Origin: Tillus elongatus | Taxonomy: Eukaryota > Arthropoda > Insecta > Coleoptera > Cleridae | Reading direction: 5' to 3' | Assembly (NCBI GenBank): GCA_964006375.1 | Contig: OZ023267.1 | Span: 32,855,266 to 32,919,265, forward strand | DNA length: 64,000 nucleotides | In this document: piece after piece, positions 50,841-61,107 of the stretch | Numbering within the stretch: position 1 is the stretch's first letter | Layout of the letters: each line of letters starts with the position of its first letter | Program-made: the position numbers and the translations under genes | Notes under the pieces: model-generated | Database searches by the model: none | Seen by the model: the letters and a program-made list of their open reading frames with translations, nothing else | What the model was told of the DNA's origin: nothing

Positions 50841-51380
50841 GATCCGGCTGCTAAATTAGTACATTAATAATGTAGATTATCAAGATTTAATTTTTAAGTA
50901 TTTTTACAACTAGTAGAAGTCACTTTTCATCAGGTGCCAATTAAAAATTACCCGCCAGTATTATTAATTAAAATATAATTAATTTACTTTTAGAGAAACA
51001 TTTCGTTAACATCTTACGGAAATAAAACCTACACAACTTCACAACAGTGTATTTAAAATATTCGAAACGTCATAGTTGCTGCTGATTGCTTAACCGCTAC
51101 CTCTACGCAGCCAGGTGTAAACAGGTATAATTTTACTAAAACTTTTCGTTCTTAACGTACACTCATTTCATTTATACCACATTAAAGCTCATTTTTTTCT
51201 GTAGTTAATGATATAAAGGTGCCTATATAAAAAAAACCGCAAATCAAAGTTTCCTAACCTAAAAGATGCTAGGTATGAAAAACAAAATGACAGAGAGTGA
51301 TCGCGCGACGCTACTTGTTAGACAAGGATGCTCAATGCCAGTTGAACGTATTTTTTGAGCTATTGCGCATGCTCCGATAA
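50841..51380 (+). repeat. left arm of a 540-bp inverted repeat pair
   Basis: GATCCGGCTGCTAAATTAG at 50841 to CATGCTCCGATAA at 51380 is present inverted at 55146-55684 with few differences. No protein-coding frame is shared by both arms. The sequence between the arms is taken up almost entirely by an H-family copy plus a DD41D element. Confidence 0.92.
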
Positions 51381-51412
51381 GCATCTGAGTCCAGTCATTT
51401 TAGTGAATTTTC

Positions 51413-51548
51413 TTAAAATTAGTGAATTTTCTTAAAAAAATTCACTAATGAAGAGATCTCGACTTTCGAATTTTGAAAAAATTTCTTCAAATGAGCGCTA
51501 TTTAGGACCCCCGGAACCCAAATCTGAGGTCAGTTTCAGACTTTATAT

Positions 51549-51552
<4 letters not shown>
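51413..51552 (-). repeat. H-family copy, right half, with duplicated R motif
   Basis: Two TTAGTGAATTTTCTTAAAA words in a row (about 51400 and 51420) and the palindrome to 51447, then the right block (AATCTGAGGTCAGTTTCAG). The left half continues at about 53750 beyond the DD41D insertion and ends with the L hairpin at 55086-55100. Confidence 0.85.

Positions 51553-51635
<83 letters not shown>
51553..51635. repeat. (TA)n microsatellite
   Basis: Left part of a TA tract split by the DD41D insertion. Confidence 0.97.
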
Positions 51636-51638
<3 letters not shown>

Positions 51639-53644
51639 GGTCGCTGATAAGTCTGGAAACGGTCGATTATCCGGGAAAATATACAAGGTGTCGAAAAAAG
51701 TTTTATACAAAAGTTTTTGGGTTCTTCAATGTCTACTAGGCGGTGATAATTTTATTTATACAGGGTTGGTCATACAGGCGTGGCACACCAATATATTTTT
51801 TTTAATGGAACATCCTATATATTATTCGATATTTCAATCCTTCTCTTAATTTTGAGCCACATTTATAAGAAGCATAATGTACCTAAACTCAATCGTTTCC
51901 GGGTAAAAAAATAAATAAAAATAAACGCTACTGTTTTTAAAATCTATTGGATGAAGAACAAAAATAAATGAAAAGTAGAATATCTCTTGAAAACAATCTG
52001 TGAGTGTGAAAAGAACCGGTTGCGATGTTTTTAACATTGTTTGGAATCCCAAGATAAGATAAGTTGCCCATAAGAAACGCAGTATTATTATTTTGTTTTA
52101 AAATGTTTCCAGGACAACGAATGTCAAACATTCATTCAGTGTCAACAGTTTTGAAACATTAGTAATTTAGTGTCAACAGTTTTTGTGCAAAATGGCAAGT
52201 TTAAGTGAAACCGAACGTATCGAAATTTTAATGATGATAGGGTACGGTGATAGAACACGAAGTTTTGCTCAAGTGGTGATTATGTTCAATGAGTTGCATC
52301 CTGAGCGGGAATCGATCTCCAAATCCACAGTTTCGAAAACTTTGCATCGTTTTCACGAAACTGGCGGTATCAAGGATAAACCTAGAACTGGAAGGCCAGT
52401 AACCGTTACAAATGAAGAAAATTATTTGAATGTAATATTGGATGTGGTGGAAAATCCGAAAACTTCGGCACAGCAATTGGCTTTAAATCACAATATGAGT
52501 CGATATTCAATTCAAAAGATTACGAAGCGGGAAAAGTTCCGTCCATATAAAATTCATTTATTGCAGGAACTGAGTGAAGACGATTTTGATCGCAGAATCG
52601 AGTTCTGTGAACTTATTATGGAGAAGTTACGCCAAAATTTTAACTTTGCCAACCACATTTTGTTTTCCGACGAATCTACATTTTGTTTGAATGGACAAGT
52701 CAACCGACACAACTGTAGGTACTGGTCAGACGAAAACCCACATTGGATGGAACAAATTCACACCCAAAGACCGCAAAAAGTAAATGTTTGGTGTGCTATT
52801 ATTGGTGGACATATCATAGGACCTTATTTTATACACGGTAATTTGAACTCTGCTCGATATTTGACACTTTTGCAAGAATCAATTGTTCCAGACGTAAGTC
52901 GATTATTTCCGAACAATAACGACCCAAATCTACCAGCGGAAGAAATATGGTTTCAGCAGGATGGGGCACCCCCTCATTTTGGAATTGAGGTACGGTAATA
53001 TCTGAATCAAACCTTTCCTGGCAGATGGATAGGGCGCAGGGGAACTATTGAATGGCCAGCTAGGTCTCCCGACATGACGCCGCTTGACTTGAAGAGTTGC
53101 AACCAAGGATTGTGCATGAAATTAATAACATTTCTCAAAACGCTCTTGTAAATGCAGTGCAATGTTTTGTTAAGCGAATTCATTATTGTCAGGAGGTCAA
53201 TGGAGAACACTTTGAACATCTTATAAAATAGGATTCCAAACAATGTTAAAAACATCGCAACCGGTTCTTTTCACACTCACAGATTGTTTTCAAGAGATAT
53301 TCTACTTTTCATTTATTTTTGTTCTTCATCCAATAGATTTTAAAAACAATAGCGTTTATTTTTATTTATTTTTTTACCCGGAAACGATTGAGTTTATGTA
53401 CATCATGCTTCTGATAAATGTTGCTCAAAATTAAGAGAAGGATTGAAATATCGAATAATATATAGGGTGTTCCATTAAAAAAAAATTAATATTGGTGTGC
53501 CACGCCTGTATGACCAACCCGGTATAAATGAAATTATCACCGCCTAGTAGACATTGAAGAACCCAAAAACTTTTGTATAAAACTTTTTTCGACACCTTGT
53601 ATATTTTCCCGGATAATTGACCGTTTCCAGACTTATCAGCGACC

Positions 53645-53647
<3 letters not shown>
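51636..53647 (+). mobile_element. DD41D-type element, best preserved, about 415-bp inverted ends, inserted in (TA)n
   Basis: Ends CAGGGTCGCTGATAAGTC and GACTTATCAGCGACCCTG lie between two TA tracts, with H-family right block on one side and H-family core on the other. The arms (51636-52052 and 53232-53647) are nearly the same, including the motifs AATGGAACATCCTATA and TATAGGGTGTTCCATT. 2012 bp. The high similarity of the arms and the few gene lesions suggest it is the most recent of the DD41D copies. Confidence 0.93.
52192..53230 (+). pseudogene. DD41D (rosa-like) transposase, near-complete
   Basis: The likely start is the Met of MASLSETERIEIL (52192); an in-frame Met lies 9 bases upstream. 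Helix-turn-helix segments: RSFAQVVIMFNELHPERE, ISKSTVSKTLHRF, the linker KPRTGRPVTV, and SAQQLALNHNMSRYSIQKI. First Asp in ILFSDESTF, then NRHNCRYWSDENPHW and VNVWCAIIGGHIIGPYF, second Asp in WFQQDGAPPHF. A stop (TAA) comes 12 residues later at 52996-52998. Beyond it are IEWPARSPDMTPLDL with the third Asp (41 positions between), a deletion after LDL, then NGEHFEHLIK. So one stop and one small deletion inactivate it. Confidence 0.93.
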
Positions 53648-53738
<91 letters not shown>

Positions 53739-53752
53739 ATATATATATTTAT
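53648..53752. repeat. (TA)n microsatellite
   Basis: Right part of the split tract, grading into TATGTATGTATATAT before H-family core. Confidence 0.95.
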
Positions 53753-54857
53753 GTGTCACACCTATAACTTAAAAAATAATGGACCGATTTTGATAAAATT
53801 TAGCACATACCTTCCTTTCGCAAGTCGCTTGGATAAGTTCGTTAGCCAGGAAAATCCGCCAAGGTTTTCCCGGAAAATTTTGTGTTTTCTTTCGAAAAAA
53901 ATCGAAAAAAATTTATATCTCCAAAATTAACAAAGCAAGGGCAGCCAAATTTCATACGCGTGTTTACATCTTTAGAGGCAAGTAATCTACCAACATTTAG
54001 CTCCGTAGACTAAATGACAAAAAAGTTACAGGCATTCAAAGAAAAATAAATTTGGGTTCTCCTCAAAACGTCAAAACCGCAATTTTAAACGTCAAAATTG
54101 GTGAGTACCTTCCTTTTGCAAGTCGCTTAGATATGTTCGTTATCCAGGAAAATCCGACGAGGTTTTCCCGGAAAATTTTGTGTTTTCTTTCGAAAAAAAA
54201 TTATATCTCCAAATTTAACAAAGTAAGGGCAACCAAATTTTATGTGCGGGTTTATATCATTATAGGCAAGTTACCTACCAAAATTTAGCTCTGTAGGTCA
54301 AAAGACAAAAAATTTATAGGCATTTAAACAAAAATAAATTGGGGTTTTTCACAAAACGTCAAAGTTGCGATTTAAACGTCAAAATTGGCAACATTTAGGA
54401 AAAGAACTTGAATCTAATACGGGCTATGGAAATAAAATGTCTCAAGAAGAATGTTTTACAAACCCTGAAGTCTTAGTTTCAACCGTCATTGTCCTTCATT
54501 TTAATAAAATGTTTCCAGAAAATTCATTTCAAATAGACCCTTTCTCTGACGCTTGGCAGTAGTCTTAGCTATAGAGTTTATCGTTAATAGTATATAATTT
54601 TTGTAGAATTTTCGTAAAAAAAATCAATAAAGCTCAACATATCTGTTATTATACCAGATATGAAAAAAAAATGTATATATTAATTATAGGGTGTCTTAAA
54701 CTACATCTTAAAAAATTATTTCTACAATCACAGGGTGGCCCATAAGTCGTTGGTGATACAAATTTTCTTTTTTTTTTAATCAAACACGCCTTATGTTATT
54801 GCATTTTTGCATTTTCCATCGAAATATAATGCATGTTTGTAAAAACAAAAATTCTGG
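53753..54857 (-). repeat. H-family core, duplicated, with extended segment
   Basis: ACCTTCCTTTCGCAAGTCGC at about 53809 and again at about 54104 marks a duplicated core of roughly 295 bases. CGTCAAAATTGGCAACATTT and the CACAGGGTGGCCCATAAGTC segment follow. A 65-codon frame (54365-54562) shares KRQNWQHLGKE and MSQEECFTNPEV with the minus frame at 23924-24133. Confidence 0.8.
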
Positions 54858-55100
54858 ACGCAGTAAGTGCGTTGTGGTTGACCAAAAAACGAGTTGTTTC
54901 TGGAACACTTTAAGTTTACTTTCGGATTTTTTTTTACATTTTCAAACAATAAAGTTATTTTGATGAAACATGGCACAATGTTTTTTCTATATAGATTATA
55001 CTGGTAACCAAATTTATGCCTGCTTTCTTAAAAAAACACACATTATTGCTATTAAAAAATAGTTTTATGAAAATTCACTACCATAACGCACTTGCTGCAT
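54858..55100. repeat. short L-to-L hairpin element at the end of the H-family copy
   Basis: 243 bp between ACGCAGTAAGTGCGT (plus) and ACGCACTTGCTGCAT (minus). The interior has GGAACACTTTAAGTTTAC and GATGAAACATGGCACAATG, as in 8360-8429 plus 9694-9730. Confidence 0.75.
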
Positions 55101-55145
55101 CCCGAGATTTTTATTACTACTTAGATCGTTGGTTGAGAACCCTAT

Positions 55146-55684
55146 TTATCGGAGCATGCGCAATAGCTCAAAAAATACGTTCAGCTGGCATTGAGCATCC
55201 TTGTCTAACAAGTAGCGTCGCGCGATCACTCTCTGTCACTTTATTTTTCATACCTAGCATCTTTTAGGGTAGGAAACTTTGATTTGCGGGTTTTTTTATA
55301 TAGGCACCTTTATATCATTAACTACAGAAAAAAATGAGCTTTAATGTGGTATAAATGAAATGAGTGTACGTTAAGAACGAAAAGTTTTAATAAAATTATA
55401 CCTGTTTACACCTGGCTGCGTAGAGGTAGCGGTTAAGCAATCAGCAGCAACTATGACGTTTCAGATATTTTAAATACACTGTTGTGAAGTTGTGTAGGTT
55501 TTATTTCCGTAAGATGTTAACGAAATGTTTCTCTAAAAGTAAATTAATTATATTTTAATTAATAATACTGGCGGGTAATTTTTAATTGGCACCTGATGAA
55601 AAGTGACTTCTCCTAGTTGTAAAATACTTAAAAATTAAATCTTGATAATCTACATTATTAATGTACTAATTTAGCAGCCGGATC
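55146..55684 (-). repeat. right arm of the 540-bp inverted repeat pair
   Basis: Inverted partner of 50841-51380. The small loop sequence left after removing the nested H-family element is about 70-75 bases, so the arms once formed a compact fold-back unit of about 1.15 kb. Confidence 0.92.
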
Positions 55685-56868
55685 CCGTACTATAAGCTAT
55701 TCACAAAATATAATGTAATATTTTTTTGGGGATTTTTTTGCGATTTTAAGAATTTTTATGAAAATTCGCTACCAAAACTCACGTGGCGCGTACATACTTT
55801 TTCTTAATAAAACTCAGACTGCACAGAACTTTCTGTTGAAGGTAAAAAATATTTAAGAAATCGTTATAGAAATATAGGTTATTTAGTTTAATAAAATGTT
55901 TTAAAAGCAATTGAGAAATTTTCTTCAAGACAAAGCATTTTTTTTTTCAGATATTCTAGTGTCTTATATGTTATCTCCTGGAGTCCATTCCTAAGAGGTT
56001 GTAGACAAATATAAAAGTCTTCACCATATTTCAGGATGTTCAATAACACAATTTCCTGTGTTTCGTGTCATTTGATACACGCTTCATTGGTCTTTTGCTT
56101 GCCCTTTTCACTGATCTAAACTTTTTTAATTTAGCAGCTGCGCCAAAAGTACTATTGATTATCGAAAATATCCAAATAATGCGAGACGACACTTAACTTT
56201 CTTCAATATTACAGATTCCATTCTAAACTTCTGAACAAAATTAACGCGCCAGTCAATTGAATTTAGATAATTACAATATTACAATTAAAACCTTTGATTT
56301 ATAAATTAGTGTTGCCCTTACTTAGTGAAAGTTTTATCATACTTAATACACATGTAGTGGCATCTCTGACTTTACATAGAAGAAAGCAGGCACCTGTGAA
56401 GTCAGAGAATGAGTCTCTACGTATGTATTAAGAAAGACTCATTGATTTTGTTATTAACATGAAAATTTAATGAAGTTTAATTTTAGCTTTTAATTAAGAG
56501 ATTACCACTTTTGACTTTTAAAAATATCTTCAAGTAAGCGCGTCTAGGCCACCTAGAACCTAAACCCGAGATCAGTTCTAATTTTATGTGTTTTTAACTA
56601 CCTTTGCTGTATAAATAGCTTGGATAAGTCGATTATCGGGAAAAATTGGACTAGTTTTTTCCAGGAAAATTTCTGTTCTTTAGACAATTGCAATTGGTAT
56701 TTACAACATTTTACTATGGCCACACGTTTTTATAAAAAAGGTTTTTCTTCGGACGAGGCATATCTTAGCACTGTTGAAATAGACACAATAAGAGCTTTTG
56801 GTCCCAAGAGAATTAACACGTAACATTTTCGCGGGAGCATCAGGTTAGATTAAGTTTTAGAGTTTAAT
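55685..56868. other. no gene recognised; H-family traces
   Basis: A diverged L-like word CTCACGTGGCGCGT occurs near 55776. An H-family-like stretch (CCCGAGATCAGTTCTAATTT) is at 56566. The frame 56620-56823 has no signature. Confidence 0.35.
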
Positions 56869-56919
56869 CAGAAGCTCGTGCCTTAAGGCATTGGGGGTGC
56901 GCAAGAAAAAAAGTTCGGG

Positions 56920-57382
56920 ACGCAGCAAGTGCGTTATGATAGTGAATTTTTATTAAATGCTTCAAATTTCACTAACTCAATTTTCTACGAACTTAAAAAG
57001 TCTAATTTTGGTGCGTAGTAGGGTCTTGCCCAGGGCAACATATCCACAAAATTTCATCCAAATAGCTTTGTAATTTTTGGAGAAAAAGAATTTTTTTCAA
57101 AAGAAAACTCCAAATTTTAATAACTCAATTTTATAAAAATGTTGAAAGTTGAGTTTTAGTGTGTAGTGGGGTCTTTTACAAGGAAACATATTCACCGAAT
57201 TTCATTGAAATAGCTTTGTAATTTTCAGAGAAAAAGATTTGTTTTGAAACAAAACTCAAAATTATCCCGGAAAACCTTATCCAATTTTCCTGACTAACGA
57301 ACTCATCTAACCCATTAATAAAAGAAAGGCACTTGCCAAGTTTCATCGGAATAAGTTGCTTATTTTTTGAGTTATCGGTTGG

Positions 57383-57478
<96 letters not shown>

Positions 57479-57617
57479 TTAAACATATAAAAATTAAAGC
57501 TGACCCCGGATATCGGTTCTAGGGGTCCTAGTTCGCGCCCATTTGAAGAAATGTTTCTTCATAGATACCTCTCTATTAGTGATTTTTTTTAATAAAAATT
57601 CAATAAAAATGAAGGGT
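56920..57617 (+). repeat. H-family element nested in hAT-like copy 2, complete
   Basis: L hairpin ACGCAGCAAGTGCGT (56920-56934), two to three core units, TA tract, right block (GACCCCGGATATCGGTTC) and the R palindrome at about 57583-57617. About 700 bp. Best single reference for the family's layout. Confidence 0.9.
57386..57474. repeat. (TA)n microsatellite
   Basis: Internal TA tract of the nested H-family element. Confidence 0.97.
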
Positions 57618-58601
57618 TCGCCTTTTTTCCCGAAAATGTATTATGTAAAAACCTACTTACTACTACTAACTAAACTTAATAATTATTAACTACTTACTAA
57701 GTTTTCTTCTAGTTAGTTATAGGTTATGGTAGTTAAAAAGTCCCTTAAAAAGTTAACCTTTAAATTTAGAATATTATCCACTGAATTAATCACAGTATCA
57801 CAATTATTTTGTCCACTTATTAAGCAACCCGAAGTATTAGCCATAATAGTAATAATAATTGTCTTGTTATAACATCTAAACAACAGCGAAATGATCTAAT
57901 TAAAATCAATCCGACGCGCAGTACTACACGGAAATTACTAGACACGCTCTGCGAAAAGTCCCCTGCAAACTGCAAGTGTGGAATTTGAAAGCGCATAACC
58001 AGATTGCTTATTCGGTCGTTTTCTACGAAGATAGGCGATCATTTCGCATTGAAGTATCGCATTTCCTCAGAGCGCCGAAAAATACACACCGCCGCTCGAC
58101 TGATTTATATGGATATTTGTATATGAATGTATATAACGATAACGTCTGCAACCATTATCACTATACTTATTCTGATTCTGTATTAATTGCTGCCGACTCT
58201 GCGATCCTCGATATACTAATTTTGTTTGTTGAATGCAGGAGGTAAAAAAGCAAATAAAAATTTATTAAAATATAGCATAGCAAAAATATTTAATATTTTC
58301 CACGGCAGGCGGTAGTGCGCGCGCACGTGCGCACTTATTGAGGAGCCGCGCCTGTGTTTAATCTTGAAATGTAATTAAAATTCTGATTTATGAGGGAAGC
58401 TTGAGATCAAATAGATGCTGAAAAATAGCGTAAGAAGTACCAATCGATTTATGTGATAAAATTACATTGGCTCAGTCAAACAACATATTTTTCAAACAAG
58501 TGTGACAGCGTACGCTCCTTTATGTAACGTACGCTGCACTCGGGGTATTCAAGTAAGGTCAGCCTTGATTTAACGCCTTAAACCCATTAAAAAAATTATT
58601 A

Positions 58602-58987
58602 TTACACCTAATGTGTGTGTGTGTGTGTTATGTTTCTTTAACGTCGGCCTATTTCCGCGACTATGGCCAATCCCCTACGCCAGGGAGCAGTTTCACCTCA
58701 CTATCCTGGAAATTTTGCCGAACCCTTGCCTTTCTGTAAGGAGGGTAGGGAACTTTAACGTGTCCAACATCGCATGGACACGGGACCGGCGGCTTTACGC
58801 CCCCTCCGAAGAGCGGAACGTGCAGACATTCAACTTGCTCAGATACAATGCCAGAACCTCGGCTGATGTTAGTGTTACAGTTTATACTGGAAAAGTGAAA
58901 GGAGAACCCTGGGATCGACCCAGTACCCTTCGGTTCAGAGGCACACGTTCTTACCCCTGAACCACCGAGGCTCTGTTACACCTAATG
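58602..58987 (-). repeat. tRNA-derived SINE, family 2, with 12-bp target duplication and (TG)n end
   Basis: TTACACCTAATG at 58602-58613 and 58976-58987 flank a 362-bp insert. On the minus strand it starts GAGCCTCGGTGGTTCAGGGG. The D arm can pair GTTC/GAAC and the T arm CTGG-GTCGATC-CCAG, with A box TGGTTCAGGGGTAA and B box GGGTCGATCCC. The body of about 270 bases ends in (CA)n on the minus strand. The plus-strand 115-codon frame at 58613-58960 is only a shadow of the SINE. Confidence 0.93.
58911..58964 (-). promoter_or_regulatory. internal Pol III promoter boxes of the SINE
   Basis: B box at 58911-58921 and A box at 58951-58964 (minus). Sequence and spacing are as in a tRNA gene, which would let Pol III start at the SINE's own first base. 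Confidence 0.7.
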
Positions 58988-59135
58988 AACTCAATTGTTG
59001 CTGTGGCTGCTTCTTTCACTGCTGTATGAATTATATAATATAAGTGGCACACCTGCTGGTGTGTCGAGTGTCAACTTCTAATATGTTTGGTTAGAAATTA
59101 GAAAGAAGCGTTCAGAATTAAAAAAAATGTTCGGG

Positions 59136-59677
59136 ACGCAGCAAGTGCGTTATAGTAGTGAATTTTCACGATAATTGTACGCTACTAGTAAGACATACTG
59201 TTAAAACTAATTATTTAAATTTAAATGGACCTTGGAGATTGGTTTTAGAGTCCCAGTTAGCGAATAGTTGAAAAAATTTACATTTTATTTGGAGCTGAAA
59301 AATAAAAAATTAGCCTTAGATATCTGTAAGTACTGCAAGTGTCTTTAAAAACATTGTTGCAAATTTCATTAAGGTTACAAAAATTTTTCAGAAAAAAATA
59401 TTATTATTTACAAGGGAATGTACCTTTCAATGTTAATTGCTTGGATGGGTTTGTTTTAGTCAACCTATCCAGTTTTTGCAAACAATAAACAACAAAAAAG
59501 GTTTTTTATAACAAATTTGTAGTTATCCGCGAAGCCCATTATGTTATTTGTCTTTAATTTAGTACCCACGCGCGTTTACATAGGTGTTACCATGGTTCAA
59601 GATTGAACATTCTGATTTAACGGGAAATTTATTGAGCAATCGGATTTGAAATATTTTTACGCAAATTTTCTACCACA

Positions 59678-59680
<3 letters not shown>
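59136..59680 (+). repeat. H-family subfamily copy, left end to TA tract
   Basis: L hairpin ACGCAGCAAGTGCGT at 59136-59150, then sequence that is the inverted counterpart of 16370-16945 (GATGGGTTTGTTTTAGTCAA, CAAACAATAAACAAC). It stops at a TA tract; no R end follows. Confidence 0.82.

Positions 59681-59749
<69 letters not shown>
59681..59749. repeat. (TA)n microsatellite
   Basis: TA tract at the end of the H-family subfamily copy. Confidence 0.97.
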
Positions 59750-59750
<1 letters not shown>

Positions 59751-60502
59751 TAATTGTCACAAACTGGATTGGAATGTATTGCTATCTCCATTGTTATTAG
59801 AGATAGGGAGACTGTTAAATTAGCAATGTTTTGTAGAATTTCATGCCCGTTCCAAATATGACTTGTATTTTTCCCTGCCTCTTTTCGTTTTCCAGTTATT
59901 TTGAGAAAACCAAAATTTGTCGATTTCTTTTTTCTTCAATATCTAAGTAGGCGTTGATCTGACATGTATAAGACTTGCACATTATCAGGACACTTTTTAC
60001 AGGGTAATCTTTTTGTGCTATTCTCAACTTTGTATTGTCATTTGTTTTTGAGCTACATGTATCCACGTTTGTTTTTATTATGGCAGCCATATTGGATTTT
60101 TTGCTCATATGATAACCTGTGAAAAGAGCTTTACAATGATGTACAACATGCTTGAGAAATCTTGTAATTGCACTGACGATTTTGAGAAAAACCGTTTTGA
60201 GGATAGTAGGCTATGAAATCCAATACCAGAAAACAAATGACAAAAAAAGTGTTCAAAAATCAGTAGGCTATGAAGTCTAACAATAGACTTCTACTTTTAA
60301 CATAATTTTCCGTAATGATTCACGATAAAAAAAATATTGTGATTTAATTGACAATAATTAATCAGGTAATAATGCTAGGTAATATTATGTGAAACAGTTT
60401 AATAACGAAACCCGGCAATAAGAAATATAAACCTAAACTCCACAAAACAACACAATTAGAAACGGAACTCAGCAAATAATGAAATAGAAACTTAAATATA
60501 CA
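59750..60502. other. no gene recognised
   Basis: Contains repeated GTAGGCTATGAA.TC words (60206 and 60264) and AT-rich sequence; perhaps the arm of a mariner-like element, given the fragment that follows. Confidence 0.3.
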
Positions 60503-60650
60503 CTAAATAGAAAATTGTTCAATATGGCCACCGTTTTGTTCAATGCACTTTATACACTTTTTTGAAACATGCCTGCAAACTCTGGTGAGGGTGTTTTGGT
60601 TAATATTATTTACAGCTTCCGTGATTATGTTTCGTAATTCATCATTATAG
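60503..60650 (-). pseudogene. mariner-like transposase C-terminal scrap
   Basis: The minus strand reads ELRNIITEAVNNINQNTLTR then VCRHVSKKCIKCIEQNGGHI and EQFSI-stop, the usual ending of mariner/DD41D transposases. Upstream it runs into H-family-type sequence at about 60650. Confidence 0.75.
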
Positions 60651-60850
60651 GTAAATTACCTACCAAAATTTAGCTCTGTAAGTTGAAAGACAAAAAAGTT
60701 ATGTGCATTTAAATAAAAACAAAATGGAGGTTTTCCTCAAAATGTCAAAGTCGCGATTTAAAACGTCACAATTGGCAACATTTTGGCAAAGAACCTGAAA
60801 CTAATACGAGCTATGGAAAGAAAATGTCTCAAGAAGAAAGTGAAACTCAT
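60650..60850 (+). repeat. extended H-family segment
   Basis: GGTAAATTACCTACCAAAAT, AAAATGTCAAAGTCGCG and AAAGAAAATGTCTCAAGAAG match 54270-54450. It interrupts the transposase pieces on either side. Confidence 0.75.
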
Positions 60851-60859
60851 ACGAGCATA

Positions 60860-61107
60860 CGGGGAAATTGAATATTTTGGCGGAGATACTGGGAGACCAC
60901 CTAACAGGGCCTTTTTTCCTACCGGGAAATCTGGATGGTAGCATGTATCTCGATCTACTGGAAACACATATATACCCAAAGATTGTGGAAGGATGGGAAA
61001 ATGAAAACGCTTTGGCAGAAGAGAATGTGTGGTTTCAGCAGTATGGTGCTCCAGTTTTAACATTAACGCGCTTATGCACAGTTTCACAAAGCTCTATTAA
61101 ATACTAA
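60860..61107 (+). pseudogene. mariner-like transposase central fragment
   Basis: Encodes VNVWAEILGDH-like NILAEILGDHLTGPFFLPGN, SMYLDLLETHIYPKIVE and ENVWFQQYGAP. In the last motif the family's second catalytic Asp (QQDGAP) is replaced by Tyr. N-terminal and C-terminal parts are absent on this strand; the scrap at 60503-60650 is in the opposite orientation, so the original gene was rearranged. Confidence 0.8.

Larger units (their letters stand above)
56861..58362 (+). mobile_element. non-autonomous hAT-like element, copy 2, with 8-bp target duplication
   Basis: Element 56869-58354 runs from CAGAAGCTCGTGCC to GCACTTATTGAGGAGCCGCG then CCTG. Flanks are AGTTTAAT (56861-56868) and TGTTTAAT (58355-58362), matching 7 of 8. 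Its sequence is that of 10874-12337 in opposite orientation: terminal hAT-like repeats, nested H-family element, and a roughly 700-bp inner part (for example TTCGGTCGTTTTCTACGAAG). No transposase recognised; the 89-codon frame at 57976 has no known motifs and is not kept open in copy 1. Confidence 0.88.

Noticed and set aside
57976..58245. 89-codon ORF inside the hAT-like element as a transposase piece
   Set aside because: No hAT motif seen, and the frame is not maintained in copy 1 (10874-12337).
58613..58960. 115-codon ORF as a gene
   Set aside because: Lies wholly within the SINE and has no conserved domain.
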